This document shows positions 41,678 to 49,385 of a stretch of 50,092 nt of DNA, piece after piece; within the stretch, counting starts at the first letter, position 1, and every line of letters begins with the position of its first letter. A program made the translations under genes and the position numbers. Source of the DNA: Porphyromonadaceae bacterium UBA7180 (GTDB taxonomy: Bacteria > Bacteroidota > Bacteroidia > Bacteroidales > Muribaculaceae); contig DKVK01000077.1 of assembly GCA_002491165.1 (NCBI GenBank), positions 5,736 to 55,827 on the forward strand, read 5' to 3'. Below the pieces are notes generated by a model. It made no database searches. It saw only the letters and a list, made by a program, of their open reading frames with translations, and was not told the DNA's origin.

Positions 41678-42226
41678 TTATCTTATAATGGTGATCTGGC
41701 ATCTGACGACACGCATTTCGCCGGCGTATTGTGGGAATGCGCGTTTGAGTTCGCCGAGTGCGCGGCTGGCTTCTGCCGAAGTCTGGAAGTTGCCTACGCG
41801 GGTGTACCAGTTGGGAGCCTGCGAATAGGAGTATACCTGTCCGCGGTATTTCGGGAAACGAGCAGCCACGGCGCTTGCGCGTGCTTTGGCTTTGGCCTCT
41901 GCCGCACGGCCTCCGTTGCCGCCGCTGAACACTTGTACGCGATAACCCGAGAGCCGGTTGACGCCGGAGTGGAGAACGTTGGCTTGCACCGATCCGGTCT
42001 GCCTGTTGGCGTTGTTGCTCCGTGTGTTATTGCCGGTATGTGCCGGAGGGAAAATGATGTTCATTATCGACTGCGGTATGTCAATTACGATTTTTCCTTC
42101 GGACTGTTCTTCGATTTGCTTCACGAAGTTTCGGGGGGCGGGAGTATCGGCACGCGCGGGGGTAAAGGCCGCCGTCAGCGCTACGGCTAAAATACTCAGG
42201 AGAGCTCGCATAGTGTTCATTTTCAT
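41678..42226 (-). CDS. secreted SPOR-domain protein
   Basis: A 182-residue protein with a signal peptide (A-L-L-S-I-L-A-V-A-L-T-A-A-F, cleaved near P-A-R-A), a spacer rich in Asn, and a carboxy-terminal SPOR domain (about 105-180: G-Y-R-V-Q-V-F-S-G-G ... W-Y-T-R-V-G-N-F). SPOR domains bind peptidoglycan strands stripped of peptide stems, often at the division site. The start could also be the ATG two codons downstream. It lies between tpiA and folE. Confidence 0.85.
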   Translation of the reverse strand: MKMNTMRALLSILAVALTAAFTPARADTPAPRNFVKQIEEQSEGKIVIDIPQSIMNIIFPPAHTGNNTRSNNANRQTGSVQANVLHSGVNRLSGYRVQVFSGGNGGRAAEAKAKARASAVAARFPKYRGQVYSYSQAPNWYTRVGNFQTSAEASRALGELKRAFPQYAGEMRVVRCQITIIR

Positions 42227-42343
42227 GTTATTGCGTTATTTTGCTGCGGACGATGCTTACCTTTCTTTGTCAGGTTAATTAATTAGGGCTTTCTGATGTC
42301 GGGGAGATGATGTTTGTGTCATGGTCCGCGCTGTAATTAATAT

Positions 42344-42397
42344 CACCGTGGCGGCGGGGAGCGGCGGAGCGTGCTGTCAGTTCCCCGCGCCGCGGTG
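42344..42397. repeat. GC-rich imperfect hairpin downstream of tpiA
   Basis: CACCG-x-GGCG-x-CGGGGA at the left pairs with TCCCCG-CGCC-x-CGGTG at the right, about 15 bp with one mismatch and one bulge. It sits 10 bp past the tpiA stop codon and has no T tract. Confidence 0.6.
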
Positions 42398-42407
42398 TTT
42401 ATGAGTG

Positions 42408-43163
42408 TCAGCTAAATGCTTCGATGATTCCCATGAAGTCGGCTGCCTTGAGGGCTGCGCCACCGATTAGGCCACCGTCCACGTCTGGTTTTGCGAAGAG
42501 TTCACGGGCATTGCCGGGCTTGCAGCTTCCGCCGTAGAGAATCGATGTAGCTTCGGCTACCTGTTTGCCGAATTTCTCCTCAACCTGTTTGCGGATGAAG
42601 GCGTGCATGTCCTCTGCCTGGTCGGCGGTTGCGGTCTTGCCGGTGCCGATGGCCCATACGGGTTCGTATGCTATGATAACTTTCTTGAAGTCGTCTACGG
42701 GAAGGTTGAAGAGGGGTTCAAGCTGACCGGCTACCACCTCGTTGAAAGAGCCGTCTTCGCGCTGTTCGAGCACTTCGCCGACGCAGAAGATGGGGCGCAG
42801 ACCGTTGTCGAGTGCAAGTCGCAGTTTTTCGGAGAGTTCTTCGTTGTTTTCGCCGAAGTACTGGCGACGTTCGCTGTGGCCCAGAATTACATAGTCGGCG
42901 CCGGTGGAGCGTACCATGGCGGCGGAGACTTCGCCGGTGTAAGCGCCTTTGTCGTGGCGTGCGCAGTTTTCGGCACCGAGGCATACCGGACTGCCTTCGA
43001 GTATGGCGGCTACGGCACATAGATGCGTGAAAGGCGTGCAAATCACTACATCGCAGTTTGCTTTTGTTCCCTTAAGAAGATTGACCAAATCGTCAGCCAA
43101 CTGAACGCCTTCCGGAACGGTGGTGTTCATTTTCCAGTTACCTGCAACAATGTTTTTTCTCAT
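42408..43163 (-). CDS. tpiA: triosephosphate isomerase
   Basis: TIM-barrel glycolytic enzyme of 251 residues interconverting dihydroxyacetone phosphate and glyceraldehyde 3-phosphate. Catalytic residues are Lys11 (G-N-W-K-M-N), His96 (L-G-H-S-E-R-R) and Glu167 (A-Y-E-P-V-W-A-I-G-T-G-K). The phosphate loop L-Y-G-G-S is present toward the end. Its promoter is well defined and its leader of about 65 nt can form two competing hairpins. Confidence 0.97.
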   Translation of the reverse strand: MRKNIVAGNWKMNTTVPEGVQLADDLVNLLKGTKANCDVVICTPFTHLCAVAAILEGSPVCLGAENCARHDKGAYTGEVSAAMVRSTGADYVILGHSERRQYFGENNEELSEKLRLALDNGLRPIFCVGEVLEQREDGSFNEVVAGQLEPLFNLPVDDFKKVIIAYEPVWAIGTGKTATADQAEDMHAFIRKQVEEKFGKQVAEATSILYGGSCKPGNARELFAKPDVDGGLIGGAALKAADFMGIIEAFS

Positions 43164-43180
43164 AACTTAATGAATCTAAG

Positions 43181-43223
43181 GTGGAAAGAAACCTGTGGAG
43201 AGATTTCTTTCCACAAGAAATTT
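43181..43223 (-). promoter_or_regulatory. two mutually exclusive hairpins in the tpiA leader
   Basis: Stem 1: GTGGAAAGAAA (43181-43191) with TTTCTTTCCAC (43204-43214), perfect 11 bp, 12-nt loop. Stem 2: AGATTTCTT (43201-43209) with AAGAAATTT (43215-43223). They share the strand at 43204-43209, so only one can form. Confidence 0.6.
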
Positions 43224-43235
43224 CAATATTCGGTG

Positions 43236-43267
43236 CAAAGATAGCTATTTTGTATGAAAGCAGCAAA
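43236..43267 (-). promoter_or_regulatory. promoter of tpiA
   Basis: Minus-strand TTTG (43267-43264), a 20-nt spacer, TATCTTTG (43243-43236). Predicted start near 43229. Confidence 0.8.
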
Positions 43268-43468
43268 TATTCGGTTAAAAAAGTTAGTTCAGTAAGGTGC
43301 GATAAGCTCTGCGCGCGACGGATTTACGGCGGCAAGCCGTCGGCATGTTAAAAAAAACTGCGCGTCCTTCCCACGGAAAGCCGGAAAAGAACAACTTCTC
43401 CCATACCTGGCCTCCCGCGTAGGAGCTTATATCGGGCTTATCCTGCCTATATTCAGCGATTTCCCGCT
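43268..43468. other. intergenic remainder between tpiA promoter and the DUF4293 gene
   Basis: No supported gene. Contains a small GC-rich stem (ACGGC/GCCGT around 43326-43340) but no clear terminator. A longer frame across this area on the minus strand runs into DUF4293 coding sequence in another frame and is rejected. Confidence 0.45.
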
Positions 43469-43933
43469 TTAATAGAAACGGTTGGCGGAGGCTATTTTTT
43501 TTGCGTCGGCACCTATCAGGCGGTAGGCCCAGACTGTAAGTATGAAAGCCAAGAGCGGCGCTATTATTGTTGAGCTCCACCCTATCGTCCCGTCTATTAC
43601 GGTGTAGCCAAGGATTGCTCCTACTGCCGCCACGGCAAGGATGAATAGCACTTCTACCAGACAGAGGCGGCGTTGCAGTCGCAGGTTCTTGAAGCAGAAG
43701 ATGGCGATGAGCGGGAGGATGGCCGAGGTCAGGGATATGGCAAAATACCACCATGTGGAAACGTCTACGGGTTGTGTGCCGTTGGTCGGATTACCTTCGG
43801 AGAAAAATCCGAGAGTGGTGAAGTTGAAGGTGAAGTCGGTGGTCTGTATCTGTCCCAGGGAGATGAATGTGAAGCAGCCCATCAGGGCGCACACTAAGAG
43901 GAGCATTACGGATTGCCAGCGTTGTATTACCAT
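43469..43933 (-). CDS. DUF4293 family membrane protein
   Basis: A 154-residue protein with four predicted helices (about 8-28, 62-82, 88-108, 118-140). It opens with M-V-I-Q-R-W-Q-S-V-M-L-L and has R-L-Q-R-R-L-C between helices 2 and 3, the pattern of the Bacteroidetes family DUF4293. Its function is unknown. It follows folK by 30 bp on the same strand and probably shares its transcript. Confidence 0.75.
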   Translation of the reverse strand: MVIQRWQSVMLLLVCALMGCFTFISLGQIQTTDFTFNFTTLGFFSEGNPTNGTQPVDVSTWWYFAISLTSAILPLIAIFCFKNLRLQRRLCLVEVLFILAVAAVGAILGYTVIDGTIGWSSTIIAPLLAFILTVWAYRLIGADAKKIASANRFY

Positions 43934-43963
43934 TATTTATAGTTTATAGGTTGAATATTCTGT

Positions 43964-44338
43964 TTATTGTGATATTTGTAATAATCCTCTATAGAAGTAT
44001 TTGCGTGTAAAATCAGCGGGACGCAGCACATCGCCGTCGAAGATGACAAGGTCGATGTCGAGCGGCACTTCTCCACGTTCGCGTCGCTCGGGAGTACGTC
44101 CGGCTTCGGTTTCCATCTGTTTGGTGAGGAGTCGGATGGCTTCTGCGCCGAGCGTGGTATAGACGGCGGCCACACAGTTGGCGTAATCGGGCCCTTTGCC
44201 GTTGACGGCCGGGGTGAAATAGATGTCGGAGTGGACGGTTTCACCTAACTGTCGCTGTATCAGGGAAAGGGCATCACTTATAGCCTTTTCGCGGTCGCCC
44301 CAGTTGCTGCCGAGGCTGAGCACTGCGGTGTGGGTCAT
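43964..44338 (-). CDS. folK: 2-amino-4-hydroxy-6-hydroxymethyldihydropteridine diphosphokinase
   Basis: Folate-pathway kinase that transfers pyrophosphate from ATP to 6-hydroxymethyl-7,8-dihydropterin. The protein has 124 residues, shorter than the usual 150-160. Recognisable are L-S-L-G-S-N-W-G-D-R-E near the start, Y-A-N-C-V-A-A-V, and the metal and ATP signature P-L-D-I-D-L-V-I-F-D-G. The family's last helices are reduced to about 20 residues after that motif. It overlaps the metallophosphoesterase gene by 4 bp. Confidence 0.82.
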   Translation of the reverse strand: MTHTAVLSLGSNWGDREKAISDALSLIQRQLGETVHSDIYFTPAVNGKGPDYANCVAAVYTTLGAEAIRLLTKQMETEAGRTPERRERGEVPLDIDLVIFDGDVLRPADFTRKYFYRGLLQISQ

Positions 44339-45546
44339 GGTCTGTGCTTGTTTGAGAGGGTTATTACGGTGATTTCAGGCGCGGCGTTGATACGGTAAGG
44401 AAGCCCTACTTCGCCGGCGCCTATGTTTACGTAGAGGTTCATCGGCGTGCCGTCCTTGGCATTGTCGGTGTACAGGCCCGCCCAGTTATTGTAGATGTAT
44501 TTTGCAGGCGACCAACCATTTGCGCCATCGCCGATGATGAACTGCATGGCGTGGGTATGGCCGCTGAGCGTGAGGTCTATGTTAGAGTTTTTTGTGACCA
44601 GTTGCCGCCAATGCTCGGGGTTGTGGGTCATCAGTATCTTGTAGCGGCCGTCGTTGAGCGTGGGATACGCTTTTTTCAGGTCGCCGAACTCGCCGAAAGG
44701 AGGTTCTCCCCAATTCTCGACGCCTATAAGGGGAATACTGTCGCCCTGCCGCACGAGGTAAGCGTGTTCATTGTTGAGCAACCGCCAGCCCATCTGTCGC
44801 TGCAAGTCGTTGAGATGACGGAAATCCTTCTCACGGTCGGCGGCACTCGGCCAGTCCTGATATAGGCCGTAATCATGGTTGCCGGTTACGGAATAAACTC
44901 CGTCGGCGGCACGCAGTCGCGATAGCGGCCTCACGAAAGGCTCGAGCTCGCGGGAATTGCGGTTCACGATGTCTCCGGTAAAGAGGATGACGTCCGGATT
45001 CAGGACGTTTACGCGGTCCACGAAGCTGCTTACGAAACTTGTATCATTACCCCAAGTTCCTACATGTAGATCGCTTATTTGCACCACCTTGTATCCATTG
45101 AATCCTTGCGGTATCCGGGACGACTCCTGTGTGAGGTTGATAACTTGTATTTCGCGGCGTCCGCCCAACGCTCCCCACCACATCGTGAGGAATACCGCCA
45201 CCGATAGGAGCAATCCAACAAACGGACTCCACGTGGGGCGTCGACCGCCCCATATTTTAGGAATGAGCGTGAGGACTGTAAAGAGGATGAATACGAGTTT
45301 GGCGGCGTAGATGGTGACGTAGGTGTAAATCATCCACATTACCGGGAGTAACGATGACTCGCCGTCGCGCCGCGGAAGCAGGATTGTCACGATGATGAAA
45401 ATCCAGCAGAGCACGGCCGTAGCGGCATATATAAGTGAATCACGACGGCCGCGCTTGGCCGTACGCTTTATATATAGGTATATGTAAAGGTCTGTCAACA
45501 GTGTGAAGACAGAGACTATCAGGGTCATTATAGCAGTGATTCTCAT
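44335..45546 (-). CDS. membrane-anchored metallophosphoesterase
   Basis: A 403-residue protein with four amino-terminal helices (within residues 1-130) and a calcineurin-like phosphoesterase domain. Metal ligands are visible in order: I-S-D-L-H-V-G, F-T-G-D-I-V, V-T-G-N-H-D-Y, M-T-H-N-P-E and L-S-G-H-T-H-A-M-Q. Relatives include YaeI-type lipid phosphoesterases; substrate not determined. Its stop overlaps the folK start (ATGA). Confidence 0.87.
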   Translation of the reverse strand: MRITAIMTLIVSVFTLLTDLYIYLYIKRTAKRGRRDSLIYAATAVLCWIFIIVTILLPRRDGESSLLPVMWMIYTYVTIYAAKLVFILFTVLTLIPKIWGGRRPTWSPFVGLLLSVAVFLTMWWGALGGRREIQVINLTQESSRIPQGFNGYKVVQISDLHVGTWGNDTSFVSSFVDRVNVLNPDVILFTGDIVNRNSRELEPFVRPLSRLRAADGVYSVTGNHDYGLYQDWPSAADREKDFRHLNDLQRQMGWRLLNNEHAYLVRQGDSIPLIGVENWGEPPFGEFGDLKKAYPTLNDGRYKILMTHNPEHWRQLVTKNSNIDLTLSGHTHAMQFIIGDGANGWSPAKYIYNNWAGLYTDNAKDGTPMNLYVNIGAGEVGLPYRINAAPEITVITLSNKHRP

Positions 45547-45686
45547 ATACCTTTAACAAGCGCGCGGGAGGAATGGTTGGAATGCCCAGCGGGTTATTCA
45601 GATGGCAGGGAGAGGAGGACAGTGCCGCTTATGGCGCGGGGTGACGCGACATATTACGGGATAAGCCTCCCTGACGCAACGGCAGT

Positions 45687-46856
45687 TTACTCAATTCCTC
45701 CGAGAATAGTTTTGAGTTTGTTTTTAAGCGGGTTGGCGTACATGGTGAGCATCATGGTGCGAAGGTATTCCCGCTCCTCGGTGGTGATGTCCGGCAGGTC
45801 GATTTTGTCGAGCTGTGAGTTCATGTAATTCTCCACTGCGTCGCGTTCGGCGTCGGTGTACTTGCGGGCGAAGCGGTTGCCACCGTTGAGCATATCGTAG
45901 GCCACATAGTTGATTACGAAAATCTCATAGCTGCGGTGAATGGCCTGATCTATGAGCAGGCATACGTACTTGGCGGCGGTGTTGACGTCGCGGAAGTCGC
46001 CTATCTGGTCGATGCGTGCATTGATGCGCGGAGTGAGCTGGAAATGCACCTTCCCCTTGAATTGCAGAAGACCGGTCTCCATGGAGAATAGGTCGTCGCG
46101 CTGGCTTTTCTTGAAATCCGGGTCGCGGCGGCAAAGGAGGAACTCCTTGGCCTTGAGGTAGTCGTTCGGGTCGTACTCATAAGAAATTGCCACCGGCATG
46201 AGGTTGATCTCCTTGAGGCGGTCCATGAAGGCTCCCTCGCCGCCGAGGGCGAGCATCTTGACGAGCGACTCCTGTGTGTGGTCGGAGCTGTCTTTGGCGC
46301 GGCCTTCGCGTTGCGCTATCCAGATGCTCTCGTGCTTGTCGAGGATAGTGAAGTGGATATAGGCCGAAAGGTGTTTGGCGGCAAGCAGACCTTCGCGGAA
46401 GCTGGTGTTGCGCTTCACGATGAAGCTCTTGTTGAGGCGCACGAGGTCTTCTATCCAGGGATAGATGAGGAGGTTATTGCCGATGGCCACCTCCGAGGCG
46501 GGGATTCCCTTGCGCAGGAATGCCAGGTTCAGGAACGAGGCGTCGAGCACTATGTCGCGGTGGTTGGTGATAAAGGTATAGTTGAGCGACGGGTTGAGGT
46601 ATTTGATACCCCCCATCGTGATACCCGAGGTCGTTTTCTTGACAAGCATTTCGAGGAACGGGAACATCACCTGGCGCTGGAAGTCATACTTATTGTCGAT
46701 GCGGAGCAGTTCTTCGATGAGCATCGGGACGTCCTCCTTCGGCATAGTGTAATTGACAGCGTGCAGAAAACCAGGTTCCTTGACGAGCTCCTCCATCTTT
46801 TTGTGGAACACGGAGTCGTCGTATGGTGCTATGTCGCTGAAATCCAAATCTTTCAT
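45687..46856 (-). CDS. glycerol-3-phosphate acyltransferase-like protein
   Basis: A 389-residue protein with a PlsC/PlsB-type acyltransferase core. The catalytic block is N-H-R-D-I-V-L-D (His99 to Asp105), followed by an F-I-V-K-R-N-T-S segment, an R-E-G-R-A-K-D motif and an M-P-V-A-I-S-Y-E-Y strand. No membrane helix is obvious. Acylation of a lysophospholipid or glycerol phosphate in membrane lipid synthesis is inferred. It is divergent from the M3 peptidase gene and sits 140 bp from the metallophosphoesterase. Confidence 0.78.
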   Translation of the reverse strand: MKDLDFSDIAPYDDSVFHKKMEELVKEPGFLHAVNYTMPKEDVPMLIEELLRIDNKYDFQRQVMFPFLEMLVKKTTSGITMGGIKYLNPSLNYTFITNHRDIVLDASFLNLAFLRKGIPASEVAIGNNLLIYPWIEDLVRLNKSFIVKRNTSFREGLLAAKHLSAYIHFTILDKHESIWIAQREGRAKDSSDHTQESLVKMLALGGEGAFMDRLKEINLMPVAISYEYDPNDYLKAKEFLLCRRDPDFKKSQRDDLFSMETGLLQFKGKVHFQLTPRINARIDQIGDFRDVNTAAKYVCLLIDQAIHRSYEIFVINYVAYDMLNGGNRFARKYTDAERDAVENYMNSQLDKIDLPDITTEEREYLRTMMLTMYANPLKNKLKTILGGIE

Positions 46857-47025
46857 TATCTAAAAATGTTGGGGTGGCGCTTCGTCGGCGCTCTTTGCGG
46901 GAGCGTGGAGGCCGCCTGCTGTTCCGTTATTTTCCGCAAAAGTAATATTTTTTTGGGAGCCCGCCAATTTTTTTCATTTCCTTTTAAAGAAATTTCACGC
47001 ACGCCCGCTTTTTTAGCCGAATAAT

Positions 47026-47056
47026 TTTGCGGAACGGGAAAATTATCGTATCTTTG
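47026..47056 (+). promoter_or_regulatory. promoter of the M3 peptidase gene
   Basis: TTTG at 47026-47029, a 19-nt spacer and TATCTTTG at 47049-47056; leader about 20 nt. Confidence 0.8.
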
Positions 47057-47082
47057 TGGCCTGATACCATTTAACACATTTT

Positions 47083-49227
47083 ATGCGAACTATACTGTTA
47101 TCATCATTGACCACCTTCTCCCTCATGAGCGGAATCTTCACCGCCGACGCGCAGGGAAAAGCCAATCCCATACTACAGCCCTCGCAGCTCCCCTACGGAG
47201 CCATCTCCTTCGACAAAGTAACCCCTGCCGACTATGACGAAGCCGTAAAAGAGGGCATGAAACGCCATCAGCAGGAAATCGACGCCATCGTGAATAATCC
47301 GGAAGCTCCGACTTTCGAGAATACCATTGTGGCTTACGACCGTTCCGGCAAGGACCTCGGCCTCGCCGTTCTGGCCCTCGGTAACGTGGAACACGCCACG
47401 GGCGACCCTGACCTGCAACGTATCAACACAGAACTTACTCCCCTGCTTTCGCGACATTCGAACAGCATAATGCTCAATCCCGGGCTGTTCAAACGTATCA
47501 AGGCCGTGTATGATACCCGCGCCCAGCGCACGGACCTCACTCCGGAAGACCAGCGCCTTATCGAACTCGTTTACAAGGGATTCGAGGACAGCGGCGCAAA
47601 CCTCCCGGACGCCGACCGCAAACGCTATGACGAACTGAGCACCGAACTGTCGAACCTCAACCTGCGCTTCGCCCAGAACGTGACCCGCGGAATGAGCGAC
47701 CGGGCACGGCGCCTGTGGGTGACCCTCGACAAGCTGGAAGGGATGCCGCAGAGCATCATCGATGCCGCTCGTGCCGAAGCCGCCGAGACATTGAAAGCCG
47801 AAGGAAAAACCGACGACGGCTCGCTCTATCTCTTCACCGTCTACGCTCCTTCCTATTCCCCTTTCATGAAGTATAACAAGAACCGCGACCTCCGCAAACA
47901 GATGTACCGGCTCTACAACTCGCGCAACCGCGGCGGGGAGTTCGACAACGAACGAGTACTAATCGACATATCGAATATCCGTCTGGAGATAGCCAAGCTC
48001 TTCGGCAAGAAGAACTTTGCCGAATACCAGCTGCAGGAGACTATGGCCGGAACACCGGAGAAGGTAATGAGTTTCCTTGGAGAACTCCGCGATGCCTACA
48101 AAGAGCCGATGCAGAAGGAGATTCAGGAACTCACCGACTTCGCGCGCCAGACCGAAGGCCCCGACTTCAAGCTCGAACCGTGGGACTATTCCTATTATTC
48201 CGACCAGCTGAAGAACGCCAAATATGCCTTCAACGACGAGGATATGAAGCCCTATTTCGAGCTTAACAATACCATAAAAGGAGTTTTCGGCCTCGCCTCG
48301 AAACTTTACGGCTACCAGTTCAAGGAGAACAAGAACATTCCCGGCTACCATCCCGACGTTCGCGCCTACGACGTGCTGACCGCCGACGGCAAACCGCTCG
48401 GCCTGCTCTACACCGACTTCTTCTACCGTCCCGGCAAGGCTCCCGGTGCATGGGAGACGGAGTTCCGCGGCGAGAGCAAGGATGACAAAGGCAACCGCGA
48501 ACTGCCTATCATCTCGATCGTGATGAACTTCTCAAAACCCGTAGGCAACGAACCGGTGTTGCTCACACCGTATGAGGTAGAGACGTTCCTCCACGAGTTC
48601 GGCCACTCGCTCCACGCCCTGTCGGGACAATCCAAATACTCGACGATGGCCGGTACGAACGTCTACCACGACTTCGTGGAGCTCTTCTCGCAGTTCAACG
48701 AGAACTATCTGCCTGAGAAGAAATTCCTCGACAGCTTCGCCAAGCACTATAAGACCGGCAAGAAGATGCCGCAGTCGCTCATCGACAAGTTCGTGAAGTC
48801 GCAGCAGTTCGGCGCCGCCTACGCTTGTATGCGCCAGCTTAACTTCGGCGAACTCGACATGGCTTACCACACCCAGGAAACGCCGATGCGCGCCTCAGCC
48901 GACCTCGATGCCTTCGAAGCCAAGGCACTCGAACCCGTCAAGATATTCGATGCCGCCGAAGGTTGTCTCATCTCGCCGTCGTTCGGCCACATCTTCTCGG
49001 GAGGCTACGCCGCCGGTTATTACGGTTACAAATGGGCTGAGCTGCTTGACGCCGATGCCTTCGCCGCATTCCAGGAAACCGGCATCTTCAACAAGAAGAC
49101 CGCCGATAAGTTCCACAAGATGCTCGAGAGCGGCGGTTCGGTAGACCCGTCGGTGCTCTACAAAGAGTTCCGCGGCAAAGAGCCTACAGTCGACGCCCTT
49201 CTGCGCCGCGACGGAATCAAGAAATAA
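47083..49227 (+). CDS. M3-family peptidyl-dipeptidase (Dcp-like), exported
   Basis: Zinc metallopeptidase of 714 residues related to peptidyl-dipeptidase Dcp and oligopeptidase A. It has a signal peptide (about 1-23, ending T-A-D-A-Q), unlike the cytoplasmic E. coli Dcp, so it should trim peptides in the periplasm. The zinc site is H-E-F-G-H at residues 504-508 with the third ligand near Glu533 (D-F-V-E-L-F-S-Q). The mature start P-I-L-Q-P-S-Q-L-P-Y-G is typical of the family. It has its own promoter and terminator. Confidence 0.92.
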   Translation: MRTILLSSLTTFSLMSGIFTADAQGKANPILQPSQLPYGAISFDKVTPADYDEAVKEGMKRHQQEIDAIVNNPEAPTFENTIVAYDRSGKDLGLAVLALGNVEHATGDPDLQRINTELTPLLSRHSNSIMLNPGLFKRIKAVYDTRAQRTDLTPEDQRLIELVYKGFEDSGANLPDADRKRYDELSTELSNLNLRFAQNVTRGMSDRARRLWVTLDKLEGMPQSIIDAARAEAAETLKAEGKTDDGSLYLFTVYAPSYSPFMKYNKNRDLRKQMYRLYNSRNRGGEFDNERVLIDISNIRLEIAKLFGKKNFAEYQLQETMAGTPEKVMSFLGELRDAYKEPMQKEIQELTDFARQTEGPDFKLEPWDYSYYSDQLKNAKYAFNDEDMKPYFELNNTIKGVFGLASKLYGYQFKENKNIPGYHPDVRAYDVLTADGKPLGLLYTDFFYRPGKAPGAWETEFRGESKDDKGNRELPIISIVMNFSKPVGNEPVLLTPYEVETFLHEFGHSLHALSGQSKYSTMAGTNVYHDFVELFSQFNENYLPEKKFLDSFAKHYKTGKKMPQSLIDKFVKSQQFGAAYACMRQLNFGELDMAYHTQETPMRASADLDAFEAKALEPVKIFDAAEGCLISPSFGHIFSGGYAAGYYGYKWAELLDADAFAAFQETGIFNKKTADKFHKMLESGGSVDPSVLYKEFRGKEPTVDALLRRDGIKK

Positions 49228-49285
49228 TCACGGATTAAAGGAATGAACGAAGAGAAATAAATATCCCCAAATTAAATTTTGCCCA

Positions 49286-49322
49286 AGATGGCCTGCACGC
49301 GATGTGTAGGCCATCTCTTTTT
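49286..49322 (+). terminator. terminator of the M3 peptidase gene
   Basis: AGATGGCCTGCAC (49286-49298) pairs with GTGTAGGCCATCT (49304-49316), one G-T pair, 5-nt loop, followed by CTTTTT. Confidence 0.85.
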
Positions 49323-49330
49323 ATGATAAG

Positions 49331-49356
49331 CCCCACACGCTTGGCGGCGTGTGGGG
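49331..49356 (-). terminator. hairpin terminator of the AAA ATPase gene
   Basis: Perfect 10-bp stem CCCCACACGC (49331-49340) with GCGTGTGGGG (49347-49356). On the minus strand it follows the ATPase stop by about 30 bp; the T content after it is low. Confidence 0.6.
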
Positions 49357-49385
49357 TGTGAGTCTGATGTCCGGCCTATGGCAGT

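Noticed and set aside
43284..43754. Minus-strand frame of 156 codons next to DUF4293
   Set aside because: Overlaps DUF4293 in another frame; translation is basic and low in complexity, without promoter.
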